Origin: Apiospora phragmitis
Taxonomy: Eukaryota > Ascomycota > Sordariomycetes > Amphisphaeriales > Apiosporaceae
NCBI GenBank assembly: GCA_038363925.1
Contig: JAQQWL010000011.1
Location: 5,456,001 to 5,520,000 of the forward strand
Reading direction: 5' to 3'
Length of the DNA: 64,000 bases
The notes under the pieces were generated by a model. It was given only the letters and a program-made list of their open reading frames with translations, did no database searches and was not told the origin of the DNA. The translations under genes were made by a program, and so were the position numbers. How positions within the stretch are numbered: position 1 is the first letter of the stretch; each line of letters opens with the position of its first letter. Positions 11,458 through 23,262 of this stretch are shown piece after piece.

Positions 11458-12256
11458 ATTGCCGGTTACTGTGGTTGTATGTGGTGGTGGTGATGTCTCT
11501 TCTCTCAGAGTGAGGCTGTTGCTTACTTAGGCCCTGCCTGTTCTGGTGTGAAAACGAAGGTGTTGATAGAGAGAGACGTTGTTTTACGGAGGGAGGCACG
11601 ATTCAGCCAGTGATGGATAATTGATAACTCATCTGCAGCTTGCCACACGTGATGAGTTGTCCTAAGTAACCTTTCTACATATGTACATACAGACAGACCA
11701 TGCGTGCATACTACCACATTCCGTTCCGTCCAGTCTCTCATGCTCTGGCAAAACTAGAGCCAAATACATGGTAACTAATACGACGATCGGTCCTTTGCAT
11801 ATGCATGAAACGTGGGCTATGGAGACTGACGTCATTCGTATCCAATTAGTTGATTCAATTGAGAGACGGTATGAAGAAATGCTCCAACTCGGACAGGCTC
11901 ATAGCTTGTTGGAAAACCTGGCCATCTGGAGGCATTGCGCGTTCAGATCAGATAAAGCTGACTAGCTGGGCAACTGGGCCAACTAGGGCTGTAGGAGTAT
12001 CTTTCTCTCCACTTTAGGAGGGGAATTGGGGTCGCCTCAATCATTCATAGCACCGGTACGGAGTATTGCATGCATGCCTCTGTTGGCTCGTTACTTCGTT
12101 CTACAGGAATCCCCCACTATACTACTCCGAGTCGTTCGTAGCCCCTTAAACATAAACGCCATCATCGTAGAGTGCTCCTTCTGGTATTCGACTCCACATT
12201 CATCATATTCATGTCTCTGCGTTCTGTGTCCTCCCCCATGAATCCCCCAAAGGTGA
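11458..12256. other. Intergenic, between MCM4 3' end and GH2 5' end
   Basis: This 799-base stretch holds the GH2 promoter and the MCM4 3' flank, since both genes are on the minus strand. Open frames here are short, and none resembles a protein family. I see no repeats. Confidence 0.45.
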
Positions 12257-15200
12257 CTAGACGATGCCGGTAACTCTCCGCACACTTCGTCTTGCACCAT
12301 CACCAGATATCGAGATCATGCCGTCCATCTCAAGCGCTCGCATGGTTTCGGCGAAATCGGCCGGCTCGACAGGAACGCTGGCGCTCTCACTGAGCTTCCT
12401 GCTGACTTCGCTCCACTTCACCGTTTGACCGCCGGTGGTAAGCTCATCAAGTAGAGCAGTGATGGCCACCTTGAGCTCTTCCTTGCGCTTTCGGTCTGCA
12501 GAAGTGACACTCTCGGTGAGCATGCTCATATCGATCCTTCCTTGAGAGTCTGTGGCGGCTGTCTTCAGAGCAGTTTGGATGAGACGATAGGCCTCTTCCA
12601 CATCTGCCTTGGTGACTATGGTGGAGAGTCTCATCTTGGCATGTGCTTCGGAGAGACGGATCATCGATTCAAGCTGTCGAGTCGTGGCAGTGATGCGCTT
12701 CTCCGCGGCACGCACATCCTGACCAAGCTTACGCATCTTGATGTAATTGTCCACAAGCGCTTGGCCAGCATCCTGGGAGATGGTCGGATGGACAAAGGCA
12801 CGCGCATACGAAATATATGCTGTGAGGAATTCAACATCCTGATGAGTCTGTTAGCAAGCTGTCTAATTGTGACGTGCGATTATCGCCGTGTAAACTTACC
12901 AAGATTTCGAGGCTCGAAGGAGCCGAGTCAGGCTTGTCCTCCAAATACATGGAGAGCAAGTGGCGGGCCATCTTCTTGTCGGTACTGTCGTCAACACGAT
13001 CTAGGATCAGGTAGACGAGATCAAATCGTGACAACAGAGTGGGGGGCAGATCGATGTTTTGAGGAACGGGCAGATCCGGGTTATATCTCGATCCTATGGG
13101 GTTGGCCGAGGCAAGGATACTGGTCCTGGCGTTCAAAGTGGTGATGATGCCAGCCTTGGCTACCGAAACAGTCTGCTGTTCCATGACTTCGTGAAGAACC
13201 GAGCGCGTGGAATCTGACATCTTGTCGAACTCATCGATACAGCAAACACCACCATCAGACAAGACCAAAGCACCAGACTCGAGAACCAACTGGCGGGTTT
13301 CCGGGTCACGGGAAACGTAGGCTGTCAGACCTACAGCAGAAGATCCCTTACCGCTAGTGTAGACACCTCGCGGGGCAATCTTGTGTACATATTTTAATAG
13401 CTGAGACTTCGCAGTAGATGGGTCACCACAGAGCAAGACATTGATGTCTCCTCGGTACTTGGGACTGCCTCCTTTTGGAATGTCTTGTTGGTGCCGCTGA
13501 ACATTTGCAGAAGAATTCCCTTTTTCACATCCTCCATCTCGAAGATGGACGGCGCAAGCGACCTAGAGAGCAAGTCGTAGATGTCGGCGCGTGCACCAGT
13601 AGCCTTAATCTTCTCCTCGAGCTCAGGAGTGATTTGCCGTGTCTCAGGAAGGATGTTCTCCGAGTCTTTCGTCTCCTCGTCCAACGTGGAGGCATCAGCT
13701 CCCATACGTTTGTCGTCCACCTTCTGAACGTGCACAATGTCGACGTAGGTCTTGAAAACGCTCTTCACTGTTCTCATCCGCGGGTTCACACGGACCGGAT
13801 TGGTGCAGTAGATACCGGTAACGCGAACACGGTCACCTGCCTTGCAGAAGTCCACGAGATCATCATAGATGCACACCGAAACGGAGTGAGGAGTCTACCG
13901 GCAGGTACAGCGTCTGGCGTCTCTTGGAGCTTGATAATCTGCTTGTCGGCAAACTTGCAGCGGTTATGGATAATCTGCATCGAATTCTTGGAATCACAGA
14001 GAGGACGGGGACAGGCTGTCGGCTCCCGGATCCTGCCTCGGTCGAGCTCCACCAGAACAGAGTGGTTGCAGACACTGCATCGGAAAAACGCCTCCTTCAT
14101 GTCTGGGATGACTGGCGTCGTGCGAATAACTAAGCCCTTGATGCAAATGAGTTTGTCCATGTCGGCTGGGTTAAGGTCTCTCAAATTCGTGACCTTTTCA
14201 AGACCGAATGGCCGAACTGTGTAAACAGTCCCCAGTACCTGATCCTCCAAAGCAGGGCTTTGCTGAGCTTGTTGAGCCCGAGGGGGTCGAAACTGGCTCC
14301 TCGCTACGCTCTGAGCTAGGGAATTGCATATCAGAGCTTGGCGCTCCGCTGGGCCTCGAAGCAGAGGCTCCGGTGCTCTGGTTGCGCTGGCGCGCATCTT
14401 CGGCCTGGGCAAGCTCAACCATGACATCCTGGCAACATTGGTCCATCAAGGGAACCAATTCTTGAGGGTAGCTCTGGATGTGGTGCCATAGCTTCCTGGT
14501 TCGGGGATATACTTTGAAATCCGCAATATCGACGTAAAGGATTCTTTGGCCGAGGGCTAGCATGTTCTTCAATTCCTCAAAGTAGGGCTTTGTCTCGGAG
14601 TCAGGATCGGCGTCAGTCTGTTCTTTTGTCATGCCCTCGGTCCACATCCGATATTTCTTGGTGAAGTTCTTCATGAAATCCTTCAGGCCGGCGTAAGCAT
14701 CATCCACGGAAACATTAGTACCCCAGATCGTAGTCTCGCCTCGGCCACCGAGAACATTAGCCTCGGAGGTATTTGGATCAACGTTGGAAAAAGAAGCTGC
14801 ATCGGAAGGCAGTTCTCGCACCACCCGACCCGAGTTGTCTAGAACAATGCGATTACCCCGTACGCTATTGTTGTTGAAGCCCTCTGAGTGGATATCACCT
14901 CTGACAGTTCGGCGGGCTCGAGGGGTCTGGAAAGCATCAACAAACAGGTTGCTGCTTTCGCTCCGGAGGTCTGACTGAAGGCCCAGACCTGGTGCTGGGC
15001 TGGAGCTGGCCTCGTATCGGATGGGAGAAGATTCTGGATGCCTAGTTAGCTTCGTGACTTCGAGATACATATGATACTACAAAGACTCACCTCCGACCAG
15101 ACCGCTTCCAGTAGCCCTCGGAGTCCTATCTCCGTCATTTTGGCTTTCATTCCGCGTCGTCTGAGAATGTGTCATATGTCGCAAAGGCGAGCTAGGAGCG

Positions 15201-15466
15201 GCACTACCGCCAGCATTGCTCTGGGTTTCTGTGTTATGTCGCAGGGGTGATGAGACGTCTGTATTTTCGTTTGCAGGCGAAGACTGGTAGAGCAGAGGGC
15301 TAGAAGCCAAGTTTGATGTACGAGTAGGGCGAGAAGGAGTGTTGGCAGTTTGCGAAGCAGGATTGGCGTTGGCGGGGCTGCTCTGCGGTGCTTGGGAGTT
15401 ACGGGCACTTCGTCGTGGAGTCGACGACTGCGAAGCCTGCTGGCGGCGCTGAGAAGGTGAAGACAT
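12257..15466 (-). CDS. MCM4: DNA replication licensing factor MCM4, three frame breaks
   Basis: This gene encodes the MCM4 subunit of the MCM2-7 replicative helicase, which is loaded at origins and unwinds DNA in S phase. Exons are 15466-15091, 15033-12900 and 12838-12257, with GT-AG introns in matching phase. The order is: Ser/Pro-rich N-terminal tail (kinase target region, residues 1-150), the N-terminal domain with a four-cysteine zinc site (CSVC and CPRPLC), then the AAA+ core with Walker [12 protein letters not shown], Walker B CIDEFDKM and the SRFD arginine finger, and a C-terminal winged helix. Three one-base errors break the frame: an extra C in C5 (plus-strand GGGGG 14282-14286), a missing base at 13891-13900, and a missing base at 13471-13472. 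Correcting them gives 1030 codons plus stop. The gene is essential, so sequencing error is more likely than decay. Confidence 0.95.
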
Positions 15467-15976
15467 TGTGGTATGTGTCTTATAGATTCATGAGAACGGG
15501 GTCTGGATCAGTCTCGCTGTTGTAGTTGGAAGTGCGAGTGTTTATTCCTCGGGCGGGTTTGTTGCCGGGGGAGGGTGGGGAGCGGAAGAGAGATTTGGCA
15601 GGCCTTCTTTGCGCACGCGAAAGAACGCGTTTCTAGGAATTATCCAGGGGCTACGACGCGAAACCGCGTTAAGTGGTCGCATCAATTGAGCTGGGTCTAA
15701 TCGCACTGATAAGACTAAGAGGTACTTCTTACCTCAGGTAGGTACCCCCAGGACTCGGCGATCCGCCTCAATTAAATTCCGGGTTATGCCACCTTGAAGG
15801 AAGTACTTACGCCGGGGTTGGTCTTGCGGGGCCGTATCTCGCACTGCGACAGGCCACTCCTAGCACTTGTACATGCGTATCGACTGAGCTGTCACCTGCG
15901 AAGTCGACAACACACGAAGCCCGCTCCAAACTTCCGACTCTCTGCATTCGCACCTTGTACACCACCACTCGTCACA
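15467..15976. other. Divergent promoter region MCM4 / zeta-COP
   Basis: This 510 bp intergenic region serves two divergent genes. It contains a cluster of cell-cycle elements near 15616-15663, listed separately, and an AT-rich TAGGTACC-type motif around 15738-15748. No coding sequence is seen. Confidence 0.55.
15616..15663. promoter_or_regulatory. Cluster of MCB/SCB-type cell-cycle elements upstream of MCM4
   Basis: Three sites fall within 48 bp: CGCGAAA at 15616-15622, the MluI box ACGCGT at 15625-15630, and ACGCGAAA at 15656-15663. These match the binding sites of fungal MBF (ACGCGT) and SBF (CRCGAAA), which drive G1/S transcription of replication genes including MCMs in yeasts. The cluster lies 150-200 nt before the MCM4 start. 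The matches are direct; binding is inferred. Confidence 0.65.
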
Positions 15977-16823
15977 ATGGCTCCTGGAATGTCCCTCTTT
16001 ACCGTCAATGCTATCATAGTATTAAGCGTTGACGATGGCAGTCGCATATTCGCCAAGTACTACAACCAGCAAGCCCCTGGCGCAACAGCCGGTATGCCAT
16101 GAGTCTACGAACCACCCAACGGTCAAGATGCAGTCGCTAATCCGAGGAAAACACAGTCGCTTCACCGACGACGAACGGCCCTTACCCAGATGTCAAGTCG
16201 CAAAAGTCCTTCGAGAAGGGCCTGTTAGAGAAGACGGCTAAGCAGGTGAGCATGGGAAACATGATCTGCATCATGCAGATTCGCAATCGAGTCTTACGCA
16301 AATGCTGACTCGAAACTCGTAAAGACGGGCGACATCATCCTCTACGATAACCGGATCGTCCTGTACAAGATGGAAAGCGATGTCATGATGTACGTCGTAG
16401 GAGACGTCTCAGAGAATGAGGTGCTGCTCTATAATGTCATACTAGCCCTGCGAGACTCTCTACACCTGATCTTCAAGTATGTTCGCCCGCTGTCCTTGTG
16501 ACATAACATGTGCTAAAGGAAAATACTAGGCAATCTGTCGACAAGCGCACAATCATTGAGAACTACGATTTGGTATCGCTGGCTATCGACGAGATCGTTG
16601 ACGACGGCATCAGTGCGTATCCCCAGATCACCCACTACCTACCGTGAACTAATGTATCTGCGTAGTCCTCGAGACGGACCCCACGATCATCGTCCAAAGA
16701 GTCAGCAAGGCGCCCGCGCAAGACGTCAATCTGGGCCGAATCGACTTGAGCGAACAGGGAGTGAACAACTTGGCACAATTAGGAAAGGCCAAGTTGGCAG
16801 ACTGGCTGAGACAAGGACTGTAG
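15977..16823 (+). CDS. RET3: Coatomer zeta subunit (zeta-COP)
   Basis: This is the small zeta subunit of the COPI coat, which pairs with gamma-COP and mediates Golgi-to-ER retrograde and intra-Golgi transport. Five exons (15977-16091, 16157-16245, 16325-16476, 16530-16612, 16666-16823) join through four GT-AG introns with consistent phases to give 198 aa. The longin/adaptin-sigma fold is visible: MSLFTVNAIIVLSVDDGSR at the N-terminus, then DIILYDNRIVLYKMESDVMM, LRDSLHLI, and a C-terminal helix ending ADWLRQGL. The intron-rich structure and length match zeta-COP of other filamentous ascomycetes. No frame break is seen. The gene is divergent from MCM4 and convergent with SUA5. Confidence 0.95.
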
Positions 16824-16946
16824 AGAATCAGCATAGCATCGGAGTCTTCACTTTAGAGTGTCGGGCATGGCGTTGGGAAAAGTCGTCTGTCCCCAATTAG
16901 GGACAATTCACGAGGGAGCGAATTTGCTTCTAGGTCTATTCTATTT

Positions 16947-18370
16947 TTAGGACCTAATCTCAGAAGCTGCCTTGCGCAGCCTATTCATAACCGCAGCCGC
17001 AATATCGTCACTATCCGGGATGCCTTCGACGAAGATGACATCGGCCTTTTCTCCGGTCTAGTTCACGGAGTGCCGAGAATAGTCCTTGCGCCGCACTCCT
17101 TGCATCAACCCCTATGCTCAGATCCAGGAGTTTTCCAATCGACTCATCCGCTTTCGGGTACAACAGCTCAGCCTCGCGAGCGTCAACCTCGATGTCCGGC
17201 TCAGGGGCTTCCACCACTTTTCGCGACTCGAATTGCCCAGTCCTCAAGCCTGCCGCTGCTTTCCAGCTTCTCGTTCTGATGATGCCTATTGTTGTGGGCG
17301 CCGAGCTTATCTCCTTTGCTTGCTGCGAAAACTGTGTGATGTAACCGACATCGTCCTCACTAATGCCATTCTTGCCTGCAGCATAACTGGCCTCGTATAG
17401 AACGACCCTTGCTTTTGGGCTATAATGCTTATACTTCATGCCTGGCGCTCTTGGCGCGGCTTTGCCCAGCTCGCTCTGGTCTTTGTACGCTTTCTCGACC
17501 TTGTCCCACCCAGGACAACTTCGAATTTCGTCCATGCTTACACCACCCGGCCTCAAGACGACCCGGGGGATCGCATAGTCCATCGACCACAGTACTCTCG
17601 ACACCGACTTGGCATGGACCACCATCCAGAATCAGGTCTATCCGACCATTCATATCCTCCAGAACGTCGCTGGCAGTTGTTGCCGACGGGCGGGTAGAAG
17701 CGTTAGCTGACGGCGCGGCCAAGGGCGCATCGGCGAGCTTTATCAAAGTCAATGCAAGGGGCGAGGATGGCATTCGTGCGCCGAAGGTTTTGAGCCCTGC
17801 CGTAACTTCAGGGGCTAATACGGAGTGTTCTGGGTTCGGCAGCAAAATGGTGAGCGGTCCAGGCCAGAACTTGCTAATAAGGGGCTTGTATATCTCTGGT
17901 ATCGGATCGCGGTGTCCATTTGCCGTACCATTGGCTGAGTGCTGAGGTATCAAGAGTTTCCGTAACATGTCTAGATCAGAGACGTGGACAATAAGGGGGT
18001 TGTCGGACGGCCGCCCCTTGGCAGTGTAGATGCCTTTCACGGCGGCGCTTCTTGTCGCGTCCGCGCCCAAGCCGTAGACAGTCTCTGTAGGAAATCCAAC
18101 TGGAACATCCTTTGTCCTTAGGTATCCTGCCGCCTCACGAAGTACCTGGACACTTGGCGAGTCGGTTGCAGAGACCTCCCACGTGCTGAGCCGCTCTCCA
18201 TGAGTTGACCCCCCCTGCCTGAACCTGCCTAGTTCATCTTTTCCCACCTTGAGTAGCCGGGTACCCGCCCGAGACGGCACATCCTGCGACATCGTATTGT
18301 ACGAGTTGAGGAAAGCCCGGACAGGACGAATACTCGTATAAATGCGTCGGAAAGCCAACTTGGCTACCAA
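16947..18370 (-). CDS. SUA5: Threonylcarbamoyl-AMP synthase Sua5, two frame breaks
   Basis: Sua5/YrdC makes threonylcarbamoyl-AMP from threonine, bicarbonate and ATP, the first step of t6A37 formation on ANN-decoding tRNAs. The YrdC-like domain is clear: PTETVYGLGADA, the KGRPSDNPLIVHV loop, FWPGPLT, and AAPSANAS. A linker follows, then the C-terminal Sua5 domain (from MKYKHYSPKA). The first residues are basic and hydroxylated with no early acidic residue, as in a mitochondrial presequence, fitting dual cytosol/mitochondria use. There is no intron. Two extra bases break the frame: C5 (plus-strand GGGGG 17565-17569) and A4 (plus-strand TTTT 17047-17050). Removing one base at each gives 473 aa ending at 16947. 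The function is essential or near-essential, so these are probably sequence errors. Confidence 0.93.
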
Positions 18371-18936
18371 ATCCAGCTTGCTTGGACAATCTTGTCAGTG
18401 GAATAAGGGCCTTCGGCTGCTCGTCAAGTTATGGATCATGAAGTGAAATGCGGATTATTTCGAAGATAGTTTGATCTTGGCCAGAAGTTACTACTGCGAC
18501 TGTACAAGTTGTTTTTATGGTGAATCTGATATGTGCATGTACGTATTATTGTTGACTCATCTCATGAAAAAAAGAAATCCGAGTTTGGCGCACGCCCTAT
18601 CGATTTTGAACCTACCACCACCCCCCCCCATTACAGGGCCTTTAGTGCGTCTTTGGGCTGGAAAGAGCCACATTTTTGGGGGGTCAGCCGCTAATTCCAC
18701 AGCGCCCGTTGCGACGACTCAGCTTGGGGTGGTCAGCTCCTTACAGCAGCCAATCCACTACCTACTAGGTTAACCTAGATCTGGCTTCAAATGAGGTTGC
18801 TGATGGGAATCGATACGACACTGGACAAGATACGGTTCCGATTAAAATCACACAATCTCGTGCAGCCGACCCAAACGGGGCCGCCAGAGGGGACGAATGC
18901 TCACGCCGCTATGCTTTCTCAACCAGCAACGTCCCA
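18371..18936. other. Divergent promoter region SUA5 / COG4
   Basis: This 566 bp region separates two divergent housekeeping genes. It holds a C-rich tract (18621-18630) but no recognisable element or supported coding sequence. Confidence 0.45.
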
Positions 18937-21426
18937 ATGTCCGCCACCAACCATCTCAATGGCGATTCCCCCTCCACAACCGCCCATGCTGCTGCTGCAG
19001 GGGCGCCGACCATTCGCCGGTTGAGCAATCATCATAGCAACAGCAATCCCTCGATATGCGATGCGCAATCCCCAGAGGACGTACGCGCCTCGCTGGCCAC
19101 TCTGCACACTCACGAGGCTTCCCTCACCAGCCGTCTCCAGTCCCTCTTCTCCTCCCAAGCCGACCTCGCGCGGGAGCTCGGCCGCCTGGATCTCCTGCGT
19201 GCGAACCTCGGGTCGCAGGTCATAGCGACACGCTCCGTCAGTAACGGCATGCTCGCCTCGGCCGCCGAGACGGCCGGCCGCCTCTCGAACCGAGTCAAAG
19301 AGCTGGACCTGGAGAAAGACCATGTACAACAGACACTGCAAGTGGTCGAGCAAGTCGCCGAGCTCAAGGCCTGCGTCCACGGCGTGGTCGGGTCCATGGG
19401 GGCCCCCCAGGACTGGGAGGCCGCAGCCGGGTATATCTCGAGAGCCTCCAAGGTTCCGGAGAGCGTGATCAAGGGAGGCTTTGCCGCGGCCATCGTACCC
19501 AGCGTCGAGGTGCCGGATGCGCCGTGGGTTACGTTAGAGAACGCCAAGGAGAGCTTGTGCGGCCTGTTCCTGCGTGAGTTCGAGAAGGCGGCGCAGGAGG
19601 GAGACGGAGCCAAGGTCACTCGATTCTTCAAGCTGTTCCCTCTCATCGGTCGTGCCGACGTGGGGTTGGACGTGTATGGCCGCTACGTCTGCACGGGTGT
19701 AGCTGGCACTGCGCGCCAGACGTGGAAGCTAGTACCAGGGGCTGCTGGACAGAAAGACGGCTTCCTATATGCCAACGCTTTGACAAAGCTCTTCGAACAT
19801 ATTGCACAAATTGTAGAGGGGCACGGCGGTCTTGTGGAGCGACACTACGGCGAAGGAAAGATGGTCAAGGTGATAGAACGTCTACAAATGGAGGTCGACG
19901 TACAGGGAGGCATAATATTGGATTCCTGGAGCGATGAGCGAACAGTGGAAAGGAAGCTTACCGACGTCAAGAGCTATCCATTTTCGTTCCTTGTGCAGAG
20001 TTTCCTACCGCCGCAAAAAGGACTTACGGGTACCCCTAGAATGAACTCTCCGGCACTCGGCGGAGGGACCAATGCCAGAGACAGCGAAGACGAGGGAGTC
20101 AACATGAAGGAGGTAGATGCCCTACTAAACGAGATAGCTCTCATGCTTGGACGCTGGTCTCTTTATACGAGATTCCTCGCTGGGAAATGCAAGGTAAGCT
20201 GATGCAATATGTGCCTACCCGACTAGTCCACTAACGAATTACAGGCACCTGGGCCCCGAGGATGCTTCTGCCCTGTATATTCCAGATGCGTTGACCAAGT
20301 CAAATCTGTTAAGGAAGGTGTCCGACAAACTGATTACCCCCTATGATATCTTGTCGACGTTCTACTTTAGAAGATCGGTCGAGAAGGCATTCCAGCTGGA
20401 CGAGTCACCTTCGGGGCTCACGCTCAATATAAACAAGCCGGTTGTCACTGAGCCCCCCTATATAATATCGGCTGTCGATGATGTCATGTACATTGTCAGT
20501 ACGGTCATCCAGAAGTCGATTTCTACATCGCAGAGGGACGTTGTTGGGCATGTGATTCCTACCATAGGAAGAGTGCTAGGATCCGACTTCATCGGGATGG
20601 TGCAGAGGAGAATGAGAGACGAGTCGTACCCAAGCCCGTCATCCAAGGCGGCTTCCCGCCTGAAGACAAAATTGTCTCCTTTATCATCCTCATCAACACT
20701 CTGGACGTTGCGACCGAATATCTGTCGCGCATCATCACACAGTGTTTGGGAAGTTCCGAGGAGGCCAACGGGCCTACTCAGTCCAGTCCGATTGCCCACT
20801 CGTTTCCTTTTGAGCATGACGCAACATTTGTGACGTCGGCTTTAACAACACTCAACGCGTCCTTCTCGACCAAAGCAAACGAGCTTTTGTCAGATGGGCT
20901 CCAAGTCCTGCTAAACATGGTGGTCAAGCAGAGGCTACGGCCCATCATCTTGGACACATTCCGTGATGCCGACTACACTTTGACGGAGGACGAGCTGGCG
21001 GAGATAGCACAGCAGAACGACGAGGACGAAGAAGAGCTAATGGACCATGTACAGCGGAGATTTGAACATGGATGGAGCGCACTTATGAAACCGGTCGAGC
21101 GATTGATGACGCCCAAGACATTTAGCACACTCATGATAAGTACAGCCAAACACCTCGCAGTGGTACTGGAGAAGCGGATATGGAGCTCGAGTGGCAGGAT
21201 CAATGCGTTCGGCGCGATCCGTATGGAGCGGGACTTCTCGGGCATCGTCCGGGTCGTGGCCGAGGGCAACTATAGTGTGAGGGAAGCATTTGCTAGGGTG
21301 ACACAGATGCTCATGGTCGCCAACATGGAAGATGACGAGTGGGACGAGATCATGGCTGAAGGGGAGGACGATGGCATACAATGGGTGCTCAATGAGGAGG
21401 AGCGGCGGAAAGCTAGAACCTCGTAA
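18937..21426 (+). CDS. COG4: Conserved oligomeric Golgi complex subunit 4, two frame breaks
   Basis: COG4 is a core subunit of lobe A of the COG tethering complex, which captures intra-Golgi retrograde vesicles and contacts SNAREs and Sly1. Exons are 18937-20193 and 20245-21426. After a Ser/Asn-rich N-terminus comes the coiled-coil region (residues about 45-150), then the alpha-helical CATCHR-type body. Two compensating one-base changes interrupt exon 2: an extra C in CCCC at 20254-20257 just after the splice, and a missing C at 20629-20631. Between them the frame is a different one, yet it encodes conserved COG4 sequence such as RRSVEKAFQLDE; after the second the frame returns. The corrected product is 812 aa, a normal length. 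Start 18937 is the first ATG in frame. Confidence 0.92.
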
Positions 21427-21818
21427 GATGATATGAGGCTGCCCTGCCAATAGATCTCGCTGCATCTTGATCTCTGGTCAAAATAATTGGTATCGAGTTC
21501 GAGTCTAGTAGAAGTCTTGCGACAAGGAAATCTATCAATCAATTCTACGTATTCAAATACAGTGCTGAACTATCGAGTCGCTCCACTTTAAGTGCAAGAA
21601 TCCCTGCATGGGCAACGGCCAGTAAACCCAATTCCAAAACCTCCAAGCAACGAGCTACGATTTATTGTTTGTCACCTCAACATAACATACCCTAACCTCT
21701 GACATTCAATCCAGTCCGAGTCTCAATAGCCGGTCTTCCTGCATTCAACATTAGATACCCGCAGCAGTCTCTCAATCAAGTCGTTTGCCTTACGTTTCGA
21801 TTCGATTGCCCAATAATC
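21427..21818. other. Intergenic, COG4 3' flank and THOC7 5' flank
   Basis: These 392 bases between two co-oriented genes contain nothing I can name beyond the probable COG4 3' UTR and THOC7 promoter. Confidence 0.4.
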
Positions 21819-22975
21819 ATGGCGACGTCTCGCTATGATCTTCTCGATCAGCACGATGAAGATGAGCTGCACAAGAATCGCCAGCTGCCCGTAGAAATCA
21901 GGCCCTTCCAGCGAATCTCGAAACACGTCGCCCTCGCGAAGCTGCCCGCCACAAAGTTACCCACACCACCACCCGAGGGCGCCCCCGAATCCCAAGATGG
22001 CGCCAGCGCCGCGTCCACGGGCTACATGGGCCAGGTGCACGGCAACGCCGCGGCGATGAAGGAGGACATCCAACTGGACTTCGCGGCCTTCGACAGCACC
22101 ATCACGCGCCTGCAGTTCCTGGCGACGGCCAACGAGAAGGAGCGCGAGCGCTACGCGACGGACCGGAGCAAGATCCTCGAGACCATGGAGGCGGTGCGGA
22201 GCTCCAACGCGAGCCTGCGGACGCAGCTGGACGAGGCCCGCGCGACGCTGGCGCAGCGCAAGTCGTTCGACGAGCTCGCCGACCGCATCACGTCGAACCG
22301 GATGCTGCGCCCGCGCGCCGAGCAGGCCGTCAACCTCGACAAGCTGGCCGAGGAATGCGACGAGCTGCAGCGCGAGAGCGAGACGTACGGCGTCACCTGG
22401 CGCGAGCGCAAAGAGCAGTTCGACAAACTCGTCGGCGAGGGCGTCAACCTGCTGCGCCTCATCCGCGACGAGAAGGAGGAGGTCGAGCGCCGCGAGGGCA
22501 TGGACGAGGAGGACGGCGACGAGGACGGCGACAACAACAATAGCACGCCCGGCGGCGGCAAGCAGGGCGGCAGCCAGAGCGGCAGCGGGACGCCAGCACG
22601 ACACGGCGACGACAACGCTACGCCGAGGCCGGGAAGCAGCTCGGGACGCACACCGCGGCAGGACAGCCCCGGTGCCGGAGGCAGTGGTGGTGGTGCTACG
22701 GATAACTTGAAGCCTCAGCCGGACGTCGGTGGGAGCTTCTCTAGAGGCGGCAGCCTTGCTCCGAGTCTACGGGGAATAGCCCGGCAGTACGTGGTGGCCC
22801 GGGTAGCAGTCACGGTGGGAAGGACGGCGAACCGGAGGGGGGTGAAGATGTGGAGATGGGCGAGCCGGCACAAGTTGCGGATACACCGATGACTGAGGGT
22901 GGCGTTAAGGAAGAAACTCCTCAGATCACAGTGGACGCACCTACCGGCCCTGATGATAAGATGGATACGACATAG
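21819..22975 (+). CDS. THO complex subunit 7 (Mft1-like), frame break in the tail
   Basis: This is the THOC7/Mft1 family, a subunit of the THO complex that couples transcription with mRNP assembly and export. There is no intron. The conserved core covers residues about 1-220: LLDQHDEDELHKNR at the N-terminus, then a long coiled coil (LDFAAFDSTITRLQFLATAN and onward) ending near GVNLLRLIRDEKEEVE. A low-complexity Asp/Glu/Gly/Ser tail follows, common in filamentous fungi. The uninterrupted frame ends at 22892 with a basic, unlike-family tail. A neighbouring frame continues with an acidic, more typical tail (EDVEMGE) to a stop at 22973-22975. One base missing between about 22750 and 22810 would join them, making 385 aa. 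The core call is firm; the tail is inferred. Confidence 0.82.
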
Positions 22976-23262
22976 AGACAGGAGTTGCTTAGTTGAGGGA
23001 CACTCAATAATCATCATGCATGGCTCAGGCAAGAAAAAGATAGGAGAGGATATGATATACCCCTGGATGTAAATCAACGTGTATTTTTAACGATTGCTAT
23101 GCTGCCCTCCAATCGTGTCTGATTCATTCACCCAGGCATCTTAAGAACTGTGGTATCATGTATGTGCAGGCTTTGCACGCTTCGTCGTAATGGTCGTCGC
23201 TGGTGCTACCACCCTCCAGAAATAGGTTTGCTACTCGTCGGTCGTTTTTTTTTTAATGGAAT

